Below are positions 1-11,125 of a stretch of DNA of 64,000 nt, piece by piece (the stretch's first letter is position 1; each line of letters begins with the position of its first letter). The translations under genes and the position numbers were made by a program. The stretch comes from Toxonevra muliebris. Taxonomy: Eukaryota > Arthropoda > Insecta > Diptera > Pallopteridae. The stretch lies in assembly GCA_963691655.1 (NCBI GenBank), contig OY829326.1, positions 18,898,878 to 18,962,877 of the forward strand, in the 5' to 3' direction. Under the pieces are notes generated by a model, which did not search any database, was not told where the DNA came from, and worked only from the letters and a program-made list of their open reading frames with translations.

Positions 1-300
1 GCGTACCGCACAAGCAATGAAATTGTTGCTTTTGTTGTTATGATTGTTGTTGCTGCTATTACTGCAGCAGTCAATGTTTTAGCACTTGAAGTAGCTGCAA
101 TATTACTGTTGTTTTGCTATTGCTGTTTTGTTGCTGCTGCTGTGATGAATTATTTCGTTACTCTATCGAATGACCTTTACATTTTCGATGTTGCATGTTA
201 TTGTTGTTGACGCATTGGCATCATTCAATGGCAACAGCAGTAGCACCAACAGCAACGCATTGGCATGCTGCAATATGTGTTTTGTTGTTGTTGTTTATTT
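1..300. repeat. TTG/CTG (CAA/CAG) microsatellite-rich stretch
   Basis: Irregular runs of TTG, CTG, CAG and CAA triplets dominate the first 300 bases (for example around 28-55, 120-145, 225-262 and 280-298). Frames across it are interrupted, so I do not read it as a polyglutamine coding exon. Such triplet-rich DNA is common in non-coding DNA of flies. Confidence 0.6.
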
Positions 301-1559
301 ATTCCACTAAAGGCAATGCCGCAAATGCTCCGTAAATAATGCGCAATAATTTTGTGAAATTGTGAAATTTATTATTTTTTTATTTTGTTGTTCTGCTTTT
401 CTTTATGAACAACATTTCTTTCTAATATGAATTTCGAGATTTGATATGAGATTTGTGTATATTTACTATAATCATAAAATGTTTATTGAAAAATTGGAGC
501 AACTGAATTTTTGCCATGTCCACTTGATTTTCGTTGCATGTGAAACATAATAAACACACACATGAAAAACTTTTTCGAAAAGAAATTGCTGACATATTTC
601 AACAACTTCCTGTTGCTTTTGTTTTTCCTCAATTAATTGCATACATCACAATTTGTTTTTCTATGAAGTTGGAGCATTTTCTTAATAAAATTTGGATAAT
701 TTTAAAAATTCCAAAATTCATTTGTGCACATAAAAATTATATTGCACTATTGTTGCTATTGCATTATGCGTAATTGCATTGACTTTTAGCTCATATCAAC
801 ACAAACGCTGCTCGATTTTGGTTTGCAACATTTTTGCATTTTACATTTTGAAAATTGTTCATTGGCTGTAGGCTGTCAACAACATCTTGACGTTTATCCA
901 TCATGCGATATTGTTTGTTATTCGTATAGATAAAAGTTTAGCAAATCAGTGGATGTGGATTTTAAAGACTTTTCAAACGTTGCAACTTTGGCTGTTGTTT
1001 TTATTATTAAATTGCTGTATGCAGATGTAGTGGATGCTTAGAGTGCAATGAACTTGCTGCGTGTTAAATTGTGAATTTATTGATTACATGTATAATTAGT
1101 TGTTTTTTTTTTTTTTGGTGGTTTGGGGCTTAAAGTACTGACTGTTACAAAAGAAAGTACAGACAAAATTAATAGAAAGACATTTGAGGGGGAGAGAGGG
1201 AGATGGGTTGATGTTAGTCAACCTAAACAAAAATTGGAAACACTTTTTACTACTTTCAAAAATAACTTTGTGCTTAGTTAAACCCTTTGATGAATGTGAG
1301 AGTTATTGTTTGTCCAGTTTGTGAGTTCACTCATATAACGAAAAAAAAAAAATGAATTATGCAGAAATCATTCAGGCTTATTCAGGCATAGATTTGAGTC
1401 GAATAACGTGGGCCCCATTCGTTTGTTTGTTAGGCTAATTGTAATTCAGAATCTTTTACCTTTTAAAAATGTTTTAATTTTTTTTATTGAAGAGGAAATC
1501 GTTGAAAGCTTTTAGTCTGTGTAGGGCTTTCATTCGGTAAAACTTCCTCACCGTCTGCG
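301..1559. other. Non-coding AT-rich DNA
   Basis: No gene or recognisable element. It holds T and A runs (T run near 1102-1116, A run near 1340-1351) and a G/A-rich patch at 1189-1205. The short open frame at 534-773 has no recognisable domain and the composition of its surroundings. Confidence 0.5.
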
Positions 1560-2215
1560 CGTGTTTGCCTCCCTGAATCACAATAGTTACTATGTACGTT
1601 ATGCACACTATCGCTGAATTGTTAATTACTTTGCCGCAACTCTTTATGCATGCGATTCTACCGTAATCGTTGCAACTGATTGTGGCGATAGTTAGGTGAC
1701 AAGCATGTCGCTGTCGTCGCATTCTCGCTCGTTTTTCTTTTACAAAGCATAGTGCCTTCACAGTTTTCTCGGCTACCCTGCACACCACTGCAAATTTTTC
1801 AGAGCGCTTGATTATCCAGGAACACTGGTTGCTGCCATCAATGGACTTCGGAAGGCTTGACCTACCTTCCCTCTCCCTTGTAAGATGCAAACATTGCAGG
1901 AACACGTGTTTCACGCTTTGAAACTTTTTCGAGTACTCCAGACAGTAAAGGTCATTTACTAATTTTGAACCTGAGTAGGTATTACTGAAATTCACTATTT
2001 CCATTTAATAGCTGCATAGCGTAACCATGCTTGCTATTTACTTAGTCACATATCTTCCGAATGCCCTCTTTTTGGGCTGCTTTCATATTTTTAGCCCCTC
2101 TTTGAAAACGTGTTGGCATTCCTCCGTGCCCTGGGAGTCATTGTATATAGTTAATAATGTCCTGCCCTTATTGGGTGCCCAAGCCATTGCAGATGTAACG
2201 AAGCTTTTGATAAAA
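1560..2215 (-). mobile_element. R1-like non-LTR retrotransposon, 3' coding end (decayed)
   Basis: Read on the minus strand, this is the region downstream of the reverse transcriptase in R1-type LINEs. About 2135-2110 reads LPGHGGM, resembling the conserved TGHG segment that follows the RT domain. The open frame from 2004 down to 1474 then gives a zinc-knuckle-like stretch: a Cys near residue 22, HVFLQC near residues 33-38, then a Ser-Glu-Lys-Phe-Ala-Val-Val segment (about residues 68-75) like the last helix of these ORF2 proteins. The GHG block and the frame at 1474-2004 are out of register and stops occur between them, so the copy is dead. No RT or endonuclease domain is present. Where the 3' end lies is unclear. 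The R1 assignment rests on motif memory; a related LINE clade is possible. Confidence 0.5.
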
Positions 2216-3034
2216 CAGTAGTAGACGGGTAGTCGAGAATAAAACTACTTAAACTGATCTTTTCACCCCTTTTTTCAAAAACCAGATCTTTTAGATTTTC
2301 TGATTCCTAATCGAGTATCAATGATTTTGGAGAAAGCTTTTATAATTTCACACTAAGTAATTGGTTTACGGCTGTAGCTTCGACTAATAACTGGGGAAAT
2401 GTCTGAGTAGAAAATTTCTGTTTGGATAGAGTTTCAGAACTGTGGCAAACCAAAAAAAAATTATCATAATCTACTTTGTAGCAATAGTGAATTTTGCATT
2501 ACAGTTTCAGGATTAATATACATTAACCCTTTTGGGGCCGCAAGGAAACCAGAGGTGATAGAGCAAAACCGAATCCGAACTCTAAGTCCCATGTCTTATT
2601 ACAATTTTTGATCAAAATAGGAATTTTACCCTTTTGAGGGCTAGAACTTTCATGGGGTACCGGTGACTCTGTGCCCCTTAATGGGAATTTTTTACAAAGT
2701 TTTTTCCCACATTTTTATTAGTTATTATTTCAAAGATAGACAAAGTTGCTTAGTATAAATTTTTCGAGTCCAGATTTGTGTTCTCAGTCCCCAATTTCTC
2801 AGTTTCCCATTTTTTTAAAAAGGTTCTATTGAAGATCTTAGGGACACACGAGTGATTCATAGCAAAATTTAAACTTCCAAAATTTTAATAAAAAATTAGA
2901 AATATGGGGAATTATGTATATTTGAGCAAACAGTTTTTGCCATCCGATACAATGTCAGCAATTCTAGTTTTAATACAAATTCCTGAAGCCCAAACCTGGT
3001 TTTAGCCGGGTTATGAGCCTAGAGTTTTTCACAC
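2216..3034. other. Non-coding, possibly repeat-derived
   Basis: No readable gene. The part at about 2525-2850 has short echoing motifs (CCCTTTTGGGGCC near 2527, CCCTTTTGAGGGC near 2629, CCCCTTAATGGG near 2675) and more G/C than its surroundings. This suggests an old repeat, but I cannot name it. Confidence 0.35.
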
Positions 3035-3810
3035 ATTTTCTCTGACGGCTCCAAAACAGAATACGGTTCGGTTTCTGAAGTCTTCATTGAAAATGATAGA
3101 GTGCACCTTCTCTTCTTTCTTGGGTTGTATGCTTATGTTTTTAAAGAAAAAATTTTACAAATTATCAAGGCAATGACCGGCTCATTGATAGCGATTGAAG
3201 AGAAAGGAGCATTTGTGTATTTAGTGACCGACAGGCTGTGCTTAAATCATTACTTAATCATCCAACTACATCTAAAATGGTTATGCATTGTAAATCCAGG
3301 CTAGATTGAGTTGGAAAACATAAAAGCTTGCTGTGGATATGTGTTCCTGGAAATTCAGGAATCTCAAGAAATGAATTCCTTTACCTCCTGACCACAAGGG
3401 GCTCGGAAACTAGTTTCTTGGGCCTTGACCCCCTACTCTCTTTTTCATATACTCTGTCATCAAAACCACCATTAATGAGTGGATCGATTTAACCCACTAT
3501 CATAAATGAGAGGCTTTAGACAGACAAAGATCGTGTTACCTTTCTGTTATCAGGCGGCTGGTGGGCCAAACATTTGAATATGACTGGCTTGGGTGCTAGT
3601 GCCTTTTGTTCTGGCTGTGTTTGGAGGAAGAATGTAAAGAGACGGTTGCCCATTTCTTAGTGTCTGCCCCGCCATCTGTCTGACTAGAGTTAGCATATTT
3701 TACAATAGAATGTTAAGGGAGGAACACTTAAGCTCTTTGGCACAGCAGGATCTGCACAGATTTATTAATAAATCTGGTAGATTCGAAGAATAGCAAAAGA
3801 GAACATAGGG
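3035..3810 (+). mobile_element. LINE RNase H domain and C-terminal zinc knuckle (decayed)
   Basis: The plus strand encodes a recognisable but broken RNase H domain of an I/Jockey/R1-type retrotransposon. In order: FSDGSKTEYGSVSEVFIE (first catalytic Asp, from about 3037), YVFKEKILQII (the usual VFQAE-I helix, about 3132), VTDRLCL with an adjacent frame giving AVLKSLLNHPTTSK (the SDSQAAL block, about 3220-3275), and LLWICVPGNSGISRNE (the WVPGHSGIxGNE block, about 3330-3375). Near 3611-3660 another frame reads LCLEEECKETVAHFLVSAPP, the terminal zinc-knuckle region. Several frameshifts and stops separate the blocks, so no protein is made. The copy lies about 0.8 kb from the minus-strand R1-like relic and in the opposite orientation, so it is a separate insertion. 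Confidence 0.6.
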
Positions 3811-4449
3811 TATAGTACTATAGTGCTGTATTTTTTGAACATTTATTTTGCAGTTCCACACTTTTTAAAAATTTCACATATTTAGACAAATTTTGTAAAA
3901 ATTATGAACTATTGATAAAAGGCAAAAATGTGTTTTTTATTTACTTTAGGACACTCTGGTCATCGATCCATCAATAAGGTAACAATTCTGTTATCCTGCT
4001 GTATTCTATTATTATTTTCTATTTTTTTTTTCTATTATTATTTCAATGTGGCAAGACCATCAGTTGAGAAATGTCAGCGAAAGAGTTAGTTCGTTTTTTG
4101 TTTCTTTAAAAATCGTACAAATTCGTATGTAATGTTTTCCAATTAAGTAAATATAATTAATAATTAAATACTTTTTAACATTAAATTTCAGCTTATCTGC
4201 TGCTAGTTCAATTTCGTTCTTGGTTCATTAGTGTATTTCTATCGTATATGTATACCAAAAATCACTCGCATCGGATTAGTTAGTTCGTTCCCTTAACCCT
4301 ATTCATCCCACGTTATTTTAAAACGTAAAGTCCCACGTAGTGACTTAGAGTCACTATATAGAATTAACTCGGCTATTCTCATTTCATTCAATTTTTTTTC
4401 TAAAATTTTTTAAAATCTGATAAATAAACAACAAGAATAATATAATTTG
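3811..4449. other. Non-coding, with a piggyBac-like end motif and a hairpin
   Basis: No gene. At 4293 a TTAA is followed by CCCTATTCATCCCACGTT, then a near-palindrome (ACGTTATTTTAAAACGT) and a perfect 8-bp-arm hairpin TAGTGACT/AGTCACTA at 4338-4356. TTAA followed by CCC is how piggyBac-type elements begin. I could not find a matching right end, so this is only a hint of a solo terminus. Confidence 0.3.
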
Positions 4450-4625
4450 GTGTTTCATGTGAAATTTCCGCGATTTCGTTGCGTATGTTGGCCTTAAATG
4501 GTTCAAGAAACTCTGGTATATTGGCATAAATCAGACTTTTAAGTACTCCCACAAGAAAAAGTCAGGAGCGGTGTCTTCGGTGTTAGCACTTTTTTCAAAA
4601 TGATATTTTGGTCTGTGGGAACGTT
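4450..4625 (-). mobile_element. Mariner-like DDE transposase, C-terminal fragment
   Basis: On the minus strand one frame reads APDFFLWEYLK (about 4580-4550). A one-base shift then continues LIYANIPEFLEPFKANIR (about 4538-4485) followed by NEIAEIS. This is the hallmark C-terminal block of an insect mariner-like transposase family: a PDFFLWGYLK motif followed by a helix ending in a Glu-Ile segment. The third catalytic acid of the DDE triad lies in the PDFF region, and the Asp is kept here. The first two catalytic blocks were not found upstream on the minus strand, so the copy is truncated and frameshifted. No inverted repeats were identified. Confidence 0.55.
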
Positions 4626-4629
4626 GTGT

Positions 4630-6769
4630 TAACGTAACAGACTGGACTGGAGTTTATTACATGAGCTGTCAGATGACGATTTGATAGCTGCTGTCATTGT
4701 TGTTCCAGTTTAATATCGGGTACCACAAAAAAATCACCCTGTATAATAGCTTATGTTTTATTACTTCAAAAATCCTGACTTTTACTTCTCTATTCTTGTT
4801 ATGAAGAAAATTATTTGAAATGCATCTTTCATTTTTTGCATCGCACACATCGTACAAGTTAATTGTTTTGACTAATAAAGGAAAACAAAACAAAACAAAA
4901 AATCCATTTTTGTGAAGATAACCGGTAAATGAACGAATACATTAGGCCCTTCCCATGAAAAAATAAGAAATCTGAAAAATATAACGATTTTAATTTCAAT
5001 AGTGAATCAAAGTCACTGTTAAACTTTCGACTATAAATATTTAGAAATCATACCATATGTAGAATCACATATCCAGCTATTGCTGCTATTTAACTACTTG
5101 AAAATCTTCAACTCAACTGTTTAATTTTAATTTAAATCTTATCTTCACCATTTCCTCTAGAGGCAAATGCAAAATTTTCAACTTAAAAATTCTATTTGAT
5201 ACATTCTAAATAATAAAATTTTACAACTTATAGCAATAAAATGTGAGAGAGCTGTCACTTTTACGAGCTACTTTAAAAGTTTAATAGAAAAAAAACACCC
5301 AAAGGCATTTTAATGATAAAAACATACATATTCCGCAAAACAAAAAAGTTTTGCACTTTTAATACACACAACCGAATGTCGAATGCTGTAGAATGACGAA
5401 GAGAAGAAGAGGCAGAAGACTCAACAAATACCTTTGTGCGTAATAAACATTATTTGCCACATCAAAGTAAACAATCATTATGTTTTGAATATTTTCCTGA
5501 TGTTTTTTATTTTTTTTTTTTTGGTTGTTGTTGTTTTGAATAAGAAAAGTTTTCTAGCATAGAAACACAACAAAAACAAACGCACATTCGCTCGCATATA
5601 CATTGAAATTCTTAGAGAGAAAAAACCAATAAAAAAACAGAAAAGCTAAAGAAAATTAAAAATTGGTCCCAAAAGTTGATACCAAATTATGTTTTTCTTT
5701 TTATATGGCAGAAAAAACAAGAAACTGAAGAAGACAAGAGCAGAAACAAAAGAACTTAAACTAAAAGACAAATACGTATACGAAATAGAGGACATCTAAA
5801 TACATAGTAATACCAAAGGATGCATTGAGACATTTTCGCGCTCAGATTGTGTATGTGTGTGTATTTAAGATAAAGACGAAAAAGTAGCACACAAATAAAT
5901 TTACAACATTGCTAACAGCAACAGCAGTTGCCACAGGAAGTGGATATGTGATGGCAACATAAACGCACATACAAAAAGAAAACACAAGAGAACTGAAAGA
6001 AAAGGATATGAATTGTACTACGAGCACACAAACAAATTCTAATGAAATAACGTAGAAAAAAACATAAAATGTTATGAGGAAATGATTTCTCTCGTTGGGT
6101 TCACGCTATTGTCTCTGCGTGTGTGTGTTCGTATGTACGTATATGCACACACACACATATTTACCAACGAACATATGTTATAGACACTTGTAATGTGTAC
6201 GTAATGTGTGCGCAAAGGGAAATGTTAGTTAAAATTTTGTATTTCGTTTATGCTTTTCTTTTTTTTTTGTTTCTTTTTTGTTTGTATTTTAGAAATTTGT
6301 TGTTAAATTTGCCATGAACACGAAGAGCGTATAAAATTTGGGAAAATCTGCTGCAAGGCAAGAGAATTGTAGATGAAAAAGGATATTTGAAATAGATGTT
6401 CAAGTACGATATTTTAAATGAAAAATGCTTGGCACTAAAATCAAAACTACTAAAATATTTAGTAGTATACAATATATTTCATTTTTATGAGTATATTTCA
6501 TTTTCGACTCGGAGTTTGCCCGGTTGATAGCAAAATGCTGTTTTCATGTTCTTTGAATATCACAGTGTAACACTTTTTTGCCTTGGGTTTTCGGCTTTGG
6601 ATTGTTAAAGAGAAAAAGTTATTGATCAATCGCATGTTGCTAGTTTTCTCATGTTAGTACAGTTAAAAACTTTTCTTCATTTGAAATTTTTATCCTGGGG
6701 CTGAATTTTGGAACTCAGGACGAAAATTTTAAAAGAAAATTATAACGTTTCTGAGGACAACTTGTCTTT
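4630..6769. other. Non-coding AT-rich DNA
   Basis: No gene supported. Contents include a T run near 5510-5522, CA/TG simple repeats at 6119-6155 and long A-rich tracts. Open frames at 4669-4893, 5842-6027, 6123-6317 and 6248-6472 are short, hydrophobic or lysine-rich translations of simple sequence and have no domain I recognise. Confidence 0.5.
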
Positions 6770-7377
6770 TCAGCCACAAGTGAAGAAAAGAAAAGCTAAA
6801 GCAAGAGAAGAAGATTTTGGTACAGAAACGTTTTCGTGAGAAGCTAGGGTTGATCATTGACAAACCAAAACAAGTAAGCGGTAATACCAATGATGGTAAT
6901 ACTGCTAGATTTTTTACAATGCAAGCTGTTCTGCTGAAATCACTGGAGTAGATGAAATTTTGATTAAGCGACTTTACATAATTCTCCTCAGGTGTTATGA
7001 TAAATGCTGAAAGTTTTGGTAGTTATGCTATAGAAACTGCCCGAATCTATGTGAATAATTATACATGGTGCAATATGCCATCTTCAGTATACAAAATCTT
7101 GATTCACGGGGAAAATATTATTAAGCATTTTGCAGTACTTCCTATCGGTCAACTTTCAGAAGATGCACAAGAATCACGTGGAAATTCTCATGCTAGGAAA
7201 TTCTCTCGATCAGCTACAAATGAGGATGTATTTCACACTCTTCTCTACACTTCTGATCCGTACATCACCAGCATCAGAAAACCGTATAACAAAAATGTGC
7301 AGGAGCTCGATGAAGATACTCTACAGCTTTTGAAATTCAACGAACTGATTTCAAAAACTGAAGGTCCCCAAGTATAA
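6770..7377 (+). pseudogene. Broken copy of an uncharacterised repeat-associated insect protein family
   Basis: Three plus-strand frame segments join into one family-like protein. First, SEKLGLIIDKPK then NTNDGNTARFF (about 6838-6920). Second, one base shifted, SAEITGVDEILIKRLYIILL (about 6926-6990). Third, the open frame to the stop at 7377, with NMPSSVYKILIHGENIIKH (about residues 26-44), LPIGQLSEDAQES (48-60), HARKFSRSATNEDVFHTLL (65-83) and TSDPYITSIRKP (85-96). I recognise these blocks from a multicopy uncharacterised protein family in insect and other invertebrate genomes, probably carried by a transposon. I cannot name the element or the function. At least two frameshifts, plus loss of the Arg-rich insert that I recall after AQESR, make it a pseudogene. 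Sequence upstream of 6838 is Lys/Arg/Glu-rich. Confidence 0.5.
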
Positions 7378-8021
7378 TATAGTATCCTATACATTATTTC
7401 ATAAATACAATGGTTAAAAAATGTTTATTGTAAATATTCCTATAATTAGTAAGTAAGCATTTTACATATTTTTGGTCGTTTCTTATAATTTTAAGGTATT
7501 TCTATACATTTTGAATGAAATATTCTTATTTAAAAATAAAATATGTGCAAAGTTTTTGATTTATATTTATTTATTTTTTTAATTTTGTATTACGAAAAAT
7601 TCTTTTACAAAGCATTTCATTAGAAGCATCATATATTGCTTTAAATTTTGTGCAAAATTTTAATACTCTATCTTTAGTAACAAAAAAGTTATTGATTTTT
7701 GGCCCGAAAGAGACCACAGTGTGATGCTAGAAATACAAATTTAGACTAAGGCTCTAATTGGTGACTGAACATCAAAGAAAACCTTCGTTGTCAGATCACA
7801 AATTTTCTTTAGTTTTATTGGTATTGAAAACAACTTTTTAACTTCCATAAAAATTACAACAAATTAATTTTTAGGTTCTTTGTATAATTATAATTTGTAT
7901 AACTTAAGCTGCCAGATATAATAACAGCAAGTTGAATCCGAATTACATTCTCTGTCAATACTTTAAAAGGAAATTAGGAAATCTCACTTGAAAACATTCT
8001 GTCATGCCTTAGAGGCAATTT
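7378..8021. other. Non-coding AT-rich DNA
   Basis: No gene or clear repeat. AATAAA-like signals occur at 7401 and 7534-7540, downstream of the pseudogene stop. They could be the old polyadenylation region of that element, but such motifs are frequent by chance in DNA this AT-rich. Confidence 0.4.
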
Positions 8022-8290
8022 AGAAGGAGGTTAGAGTGGCTGTTTAGGGACACACTTAGTTTAGGTCTGAACGGCTCCTTGTGATACCACATTGTTGGAC
8101 CTGCAGTTAAACACTGATTCTGAATGGCGGTGTGACAATTTCCCATTGCCTACCAAGAGGTGTACATATACGCTTTCTTATAATTCCCATACACTTCATT
8201 TTGTTAGTGAATATAAGAATCAGTTATGAGCATTAACCACCAGACTAAGATGGGAATCGAACCCGAACCGTGGTCATGTGATTGTTTCTT
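8022..8290 (-). mobile_element. tRNA-derived SINE, copy 1
   Basis: On the minus strand the segment starts with a Pol III B-box-like block, GGTTCGGGTTCGATTCCC (8269-8252). A body follows with ACCTCTTGGTAGGCAATGGG (about 8162-8143), CGCCATTCAGAATCAG (about 8131-8116), ACTGCAGGTCC and TGTGGTATCACAAGG (about 8092-8078). It ends in CAGCCACTCTAACCTCC near 8025. The same body order (B box, CACCTCTTNGCNGGCAATG, GCCxTTCxxAxTC, GTCCC) recurs in the copy at 52850-53090. The layout matches, from memory, a SINE widespread in tephritid and related flies. An A box is not clear here, so the 5' end is probably eroded. Confidence 0.5.
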
Positions 8291-9450
8291 TTACTCAATA
8301 AACTTTTTTTTTGAGAATTTTGATTACGAACAGCCGTATATCGTATTTTACATATGCATAAGTAGTTATTTAGATATTCGAAAACTTCCTTGATGAAGGC
8401 CAAAAAAGAAATAGTTTTTCTTTGCTACATACTTTCTCGTCTCTGTATTATACGCATTTGTCTTACCCCCAAAACATAATGATGACAGTAAACCCCAAGG
8501 AGTAATTTATGGCCAACTGCAGGCAATTTATTTTTGATTAAATAGACGTCATTACATTTTCAATGCCGATACTACATTTAAGACCTTCTTGCATATACTC
8601 ATATAAAACACATGCAAATTTACAAACACGTACACATATGTGTCGATATTACGCATATACATACACAAAAACTTACATACATACATATATTTGTACATAC
8701 AATTACGGAAATGAGCTGGTTTTTATGTGAGTATTTTTACATACATATGTGTGCATGTGTGAGTGTAATGCTGTAGTATTTACGATGTGGAATACTTTTT
8801 CAAGTTACTTAAATGCTAGAATACATTTTTGCGTGTGTGTGAATCAAGGCGCTCCCCATTCGCATACACTTAAAGTGTTTATGGAAATTTTGCTTACATT
8901 TTTTCAGGTTTATTTTCTTTTTTATAATTTTAGCTACTCACTGGTTTCTTTTTTTTTAAACCTACATTACTTTTTTTTCAATTGAGCTGTTAAAATATGC
9001 TTGAGTACTTTTTACAACCACCAGATTAGCATGAAAAAAATGGAAAAAAGGAAAACGAAATGCCTTTTCATCATGAATGGAAAATTCATTCAAATTTTTC
9101 CTTATTTTTTTTTTGCATTTACTTTAAATTTGAGTTTAATGTGTAAACTTTTTGTGGCGGCGGCTCAAATAATAAATAAATGCCAAAGCATGTTTCTTCA
9201 ATAAGTTTGACGTCATTCTCAATAATTCTCTATACTTTTTTTTCATAACTTTTGTAAATTCATTGTTTGGTCTTAACGCATCATTGATGGCCATGACCAA
9301 ATTTAGCAAAAGCGGCTCATAAACTCGTATAGTTTCCAAAATAAAGTTAAATTTGCAAATTTATTTTCAGCTTTATTTTAGGTTATTTTTTTTTTTAAGC
9401 TTAAAATTTTAAAGCAAAATTTGTGAAGTTTTGGTGAAAAACAAATTTAA
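8291..9450. other. Non-coding, CATA/TG-rich
   Basis: Contains CATACATATG-type simple sequence (8590-8760) typical of fly intergenic DNA, and T runs at 8951-8958 and 9384-9395. Open frames at 8749-8985, 9001-9204 and 9136-9339 overlap one another on both strands and show no domain. Confidence 0.45.
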
Positions 9451-9634
9451 AATTTTTTCCAAAAAAATAATACAAAATTTGCAAATGTTTTTTATTTTTC
9501 TCTGTTTTTGGCTGCGGCTGTTTCTGCTGGATGCAAGATTATCTTCATATTATCAAATACAATGCTCCATCTTGCGGTAGCTGTTGGTTGCCCACTCTTC
9601 TTCTACATACTGCTGAGGGAAACTTTTAAATGAG
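9451..9634 (+). other. Unassigned open stretch with membrane-like translation
   Basis: A frame open from 9451 to a TGA at 9632 (61 codons, no early ATG). Its last part reads SNTMLHLAVAVGCPLF, FYILLRETFK, then stop: about 20 hydrophobic residues followed by a short basic tail. A splice-acceptor-like T-rich run ending GCAAG lies at 9490-9537. Base use in this part is richer in G/C than the flanks. It could be a small last exon encoding a membrane segment, but no partner exon was found and chance is the likelier explanation. Confidence 0.15.
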
Positions 9635-10479
9635 ATACAATTCATTAGTCAACAGCTTGCAATTTTTTGCTTAGTTTGTTTGTCTTAGCGTTTGTTTTTT
9701 GTGTGAGTGTGTATCTTCATGTATGTCTATATGAATATATTTATTTATATGCATGTTTTCATATAATTAGATTTGCGTTTAGCACATGAAATTTTTGACT
9801 GATTGTCAATGTGACGTCATATGCTTTGCTGCTGTTGTTATTGCTGCATATTTTTAACAAGATTTTTTCTGTTTATTTTTTTTTTTTTGTACTCGTTAAA
9901 AAATAAAAAACATCTCATAATTTTGGTAAATATCATTAGAAGTATGATTTTGTTTTTGGTAAAGAAAATGTTCAGAAATTTTTATGTGTCACCCATAGAG
10001 TTTATGGTAAATTGGGAATTACGTGGTTACTTTTATTTATTTATTTACTTATTTATTTATTTTTTAAAGCTAATTAAAAATTGTCTTACAATATTATCTT
10101 TCACATATTTAACAATTTTTGCAATTTCTTGTCGTAAAATAAGAGCAGCAAATTGAAAATAGAACTTAAAAAATAATCATTAAATTGAATGAGCAAAAAA
10201 TCCACACAAGTCCTTAACATTATATCATTGCTCTTCGAATCATCCTGCAGTTCTAGTCAGTAGACTGGCAATAGCCCTTTTGCCGTCCTCTATGTAATTG
10301 CCTGCCAGTTGCCCGTAATAGAAATACAAAATTTATACAGTTCCAATCATTAGACAATCTTATGATAATCTTCATTATTTCGTTATTTGTTTTGGACAGT
10401 TTACTGTTCTATTTAAGGTACACTGTACAGGATTTCATATTGTCTCTAATTCTTTTGCTAGTGGCCAATTCTTGGGAGC
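9635..10479. other. Non-coding AT-rich DNA
   Basis: T runs (9878-9887), TTTA repeats (10032-10062) and no recognisable gene. The 111-codon open frame at 9821-10156 translates T-rich simple sequence. The segment 10190-10330 is less AT-rich and may belong to the LINE relic that follows. Confidence 0.4.
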
Positions 10480-11125
10480 TGTGCTTCACCGCTGGCTCAA
10501 AAGAACAAGTTTAAAATTTACTTTCCATCTAATGCCATGTAAATGCTGCTGATATCTGCTTCTATCAAGTAGCAGCTTCAATCAGACTAAATACAGACTG
10601 CAAAACAACTGAAATGATGTACACAGACCGCACAATGCAAAAAAAGCTAAAATAATTCAACTGCAGAGATGGTTTCTTATCTGTTAATGATGGGAGTGAC
10701 TTGAATGCCAGCGAGAGGACAGGAAAAACCCGTATGTCATATTATTGCTTCCGAAACGTTAAAGTTACCACAAACATAACATCACATTCAGAAAGCCACA
10801 GATGTTCGTTAATCGTTGGCCACGATATGAACTGAGAACACGATGGACTACCACTATATCGATCCATAGCTGGGGCAAAGAAATGGGGAGGAGCGGGGGT
10901 ATATGAGGAGAATTCCAAACATATTTCAAGCAGAAGTTTTCTCTATTATGTCGGAATGTGGTTATGTGCTTTGTTCAACCTTGAACGTAGGAGCAGAAAA
11001 CAAGATATAGACAAACAAGGCCACTTTGAGTTCCTAGACAAACAAAAATACATAGGAATGAAATAGCCAACTACCTAGCAAAGAAATCAGTGGCCACACC
11101 CAGAAAAATACCCATCTCTAGAACA
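10480..11125 (+). mobile_element. LINE relic, 5' part: end of RT and RNase H
   Basis: A decayed Jockey/BS-like LINE read in several plus-strand frames. Around 10525-10620 the frames read LKFTFHLMP and then FYQVAASIRLNTDCKT. These match the conserved helix after the RT domain, where a hydrophobic LxxLxP is followed by an Ala-rich, Leu-Asn segment. RNase H follows: WGGAGVYEENSK (about 10888-10920), IFQAEVFSIM (about 10918-10950) and GNEIANYLAKKSVATPRK (about 11056-11110). These are the GGAGVY strand, the FQAE helix with its catalytic Glu, and the GNExAD block, where Asp is replaced by Asn. Multiple frameshifts make it non-functional. The reading continues after a long interruption at 12250. Confidence 0.6.

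Noticed and set aside
1474..2004. 176-codon minus-strand open frame as a host gene
   Set aside because: Its zinc-knuckle-like and terminal-helix segments fit the 3' end of a LINE ORF2, and the related GHG block lies upstream in another frame.
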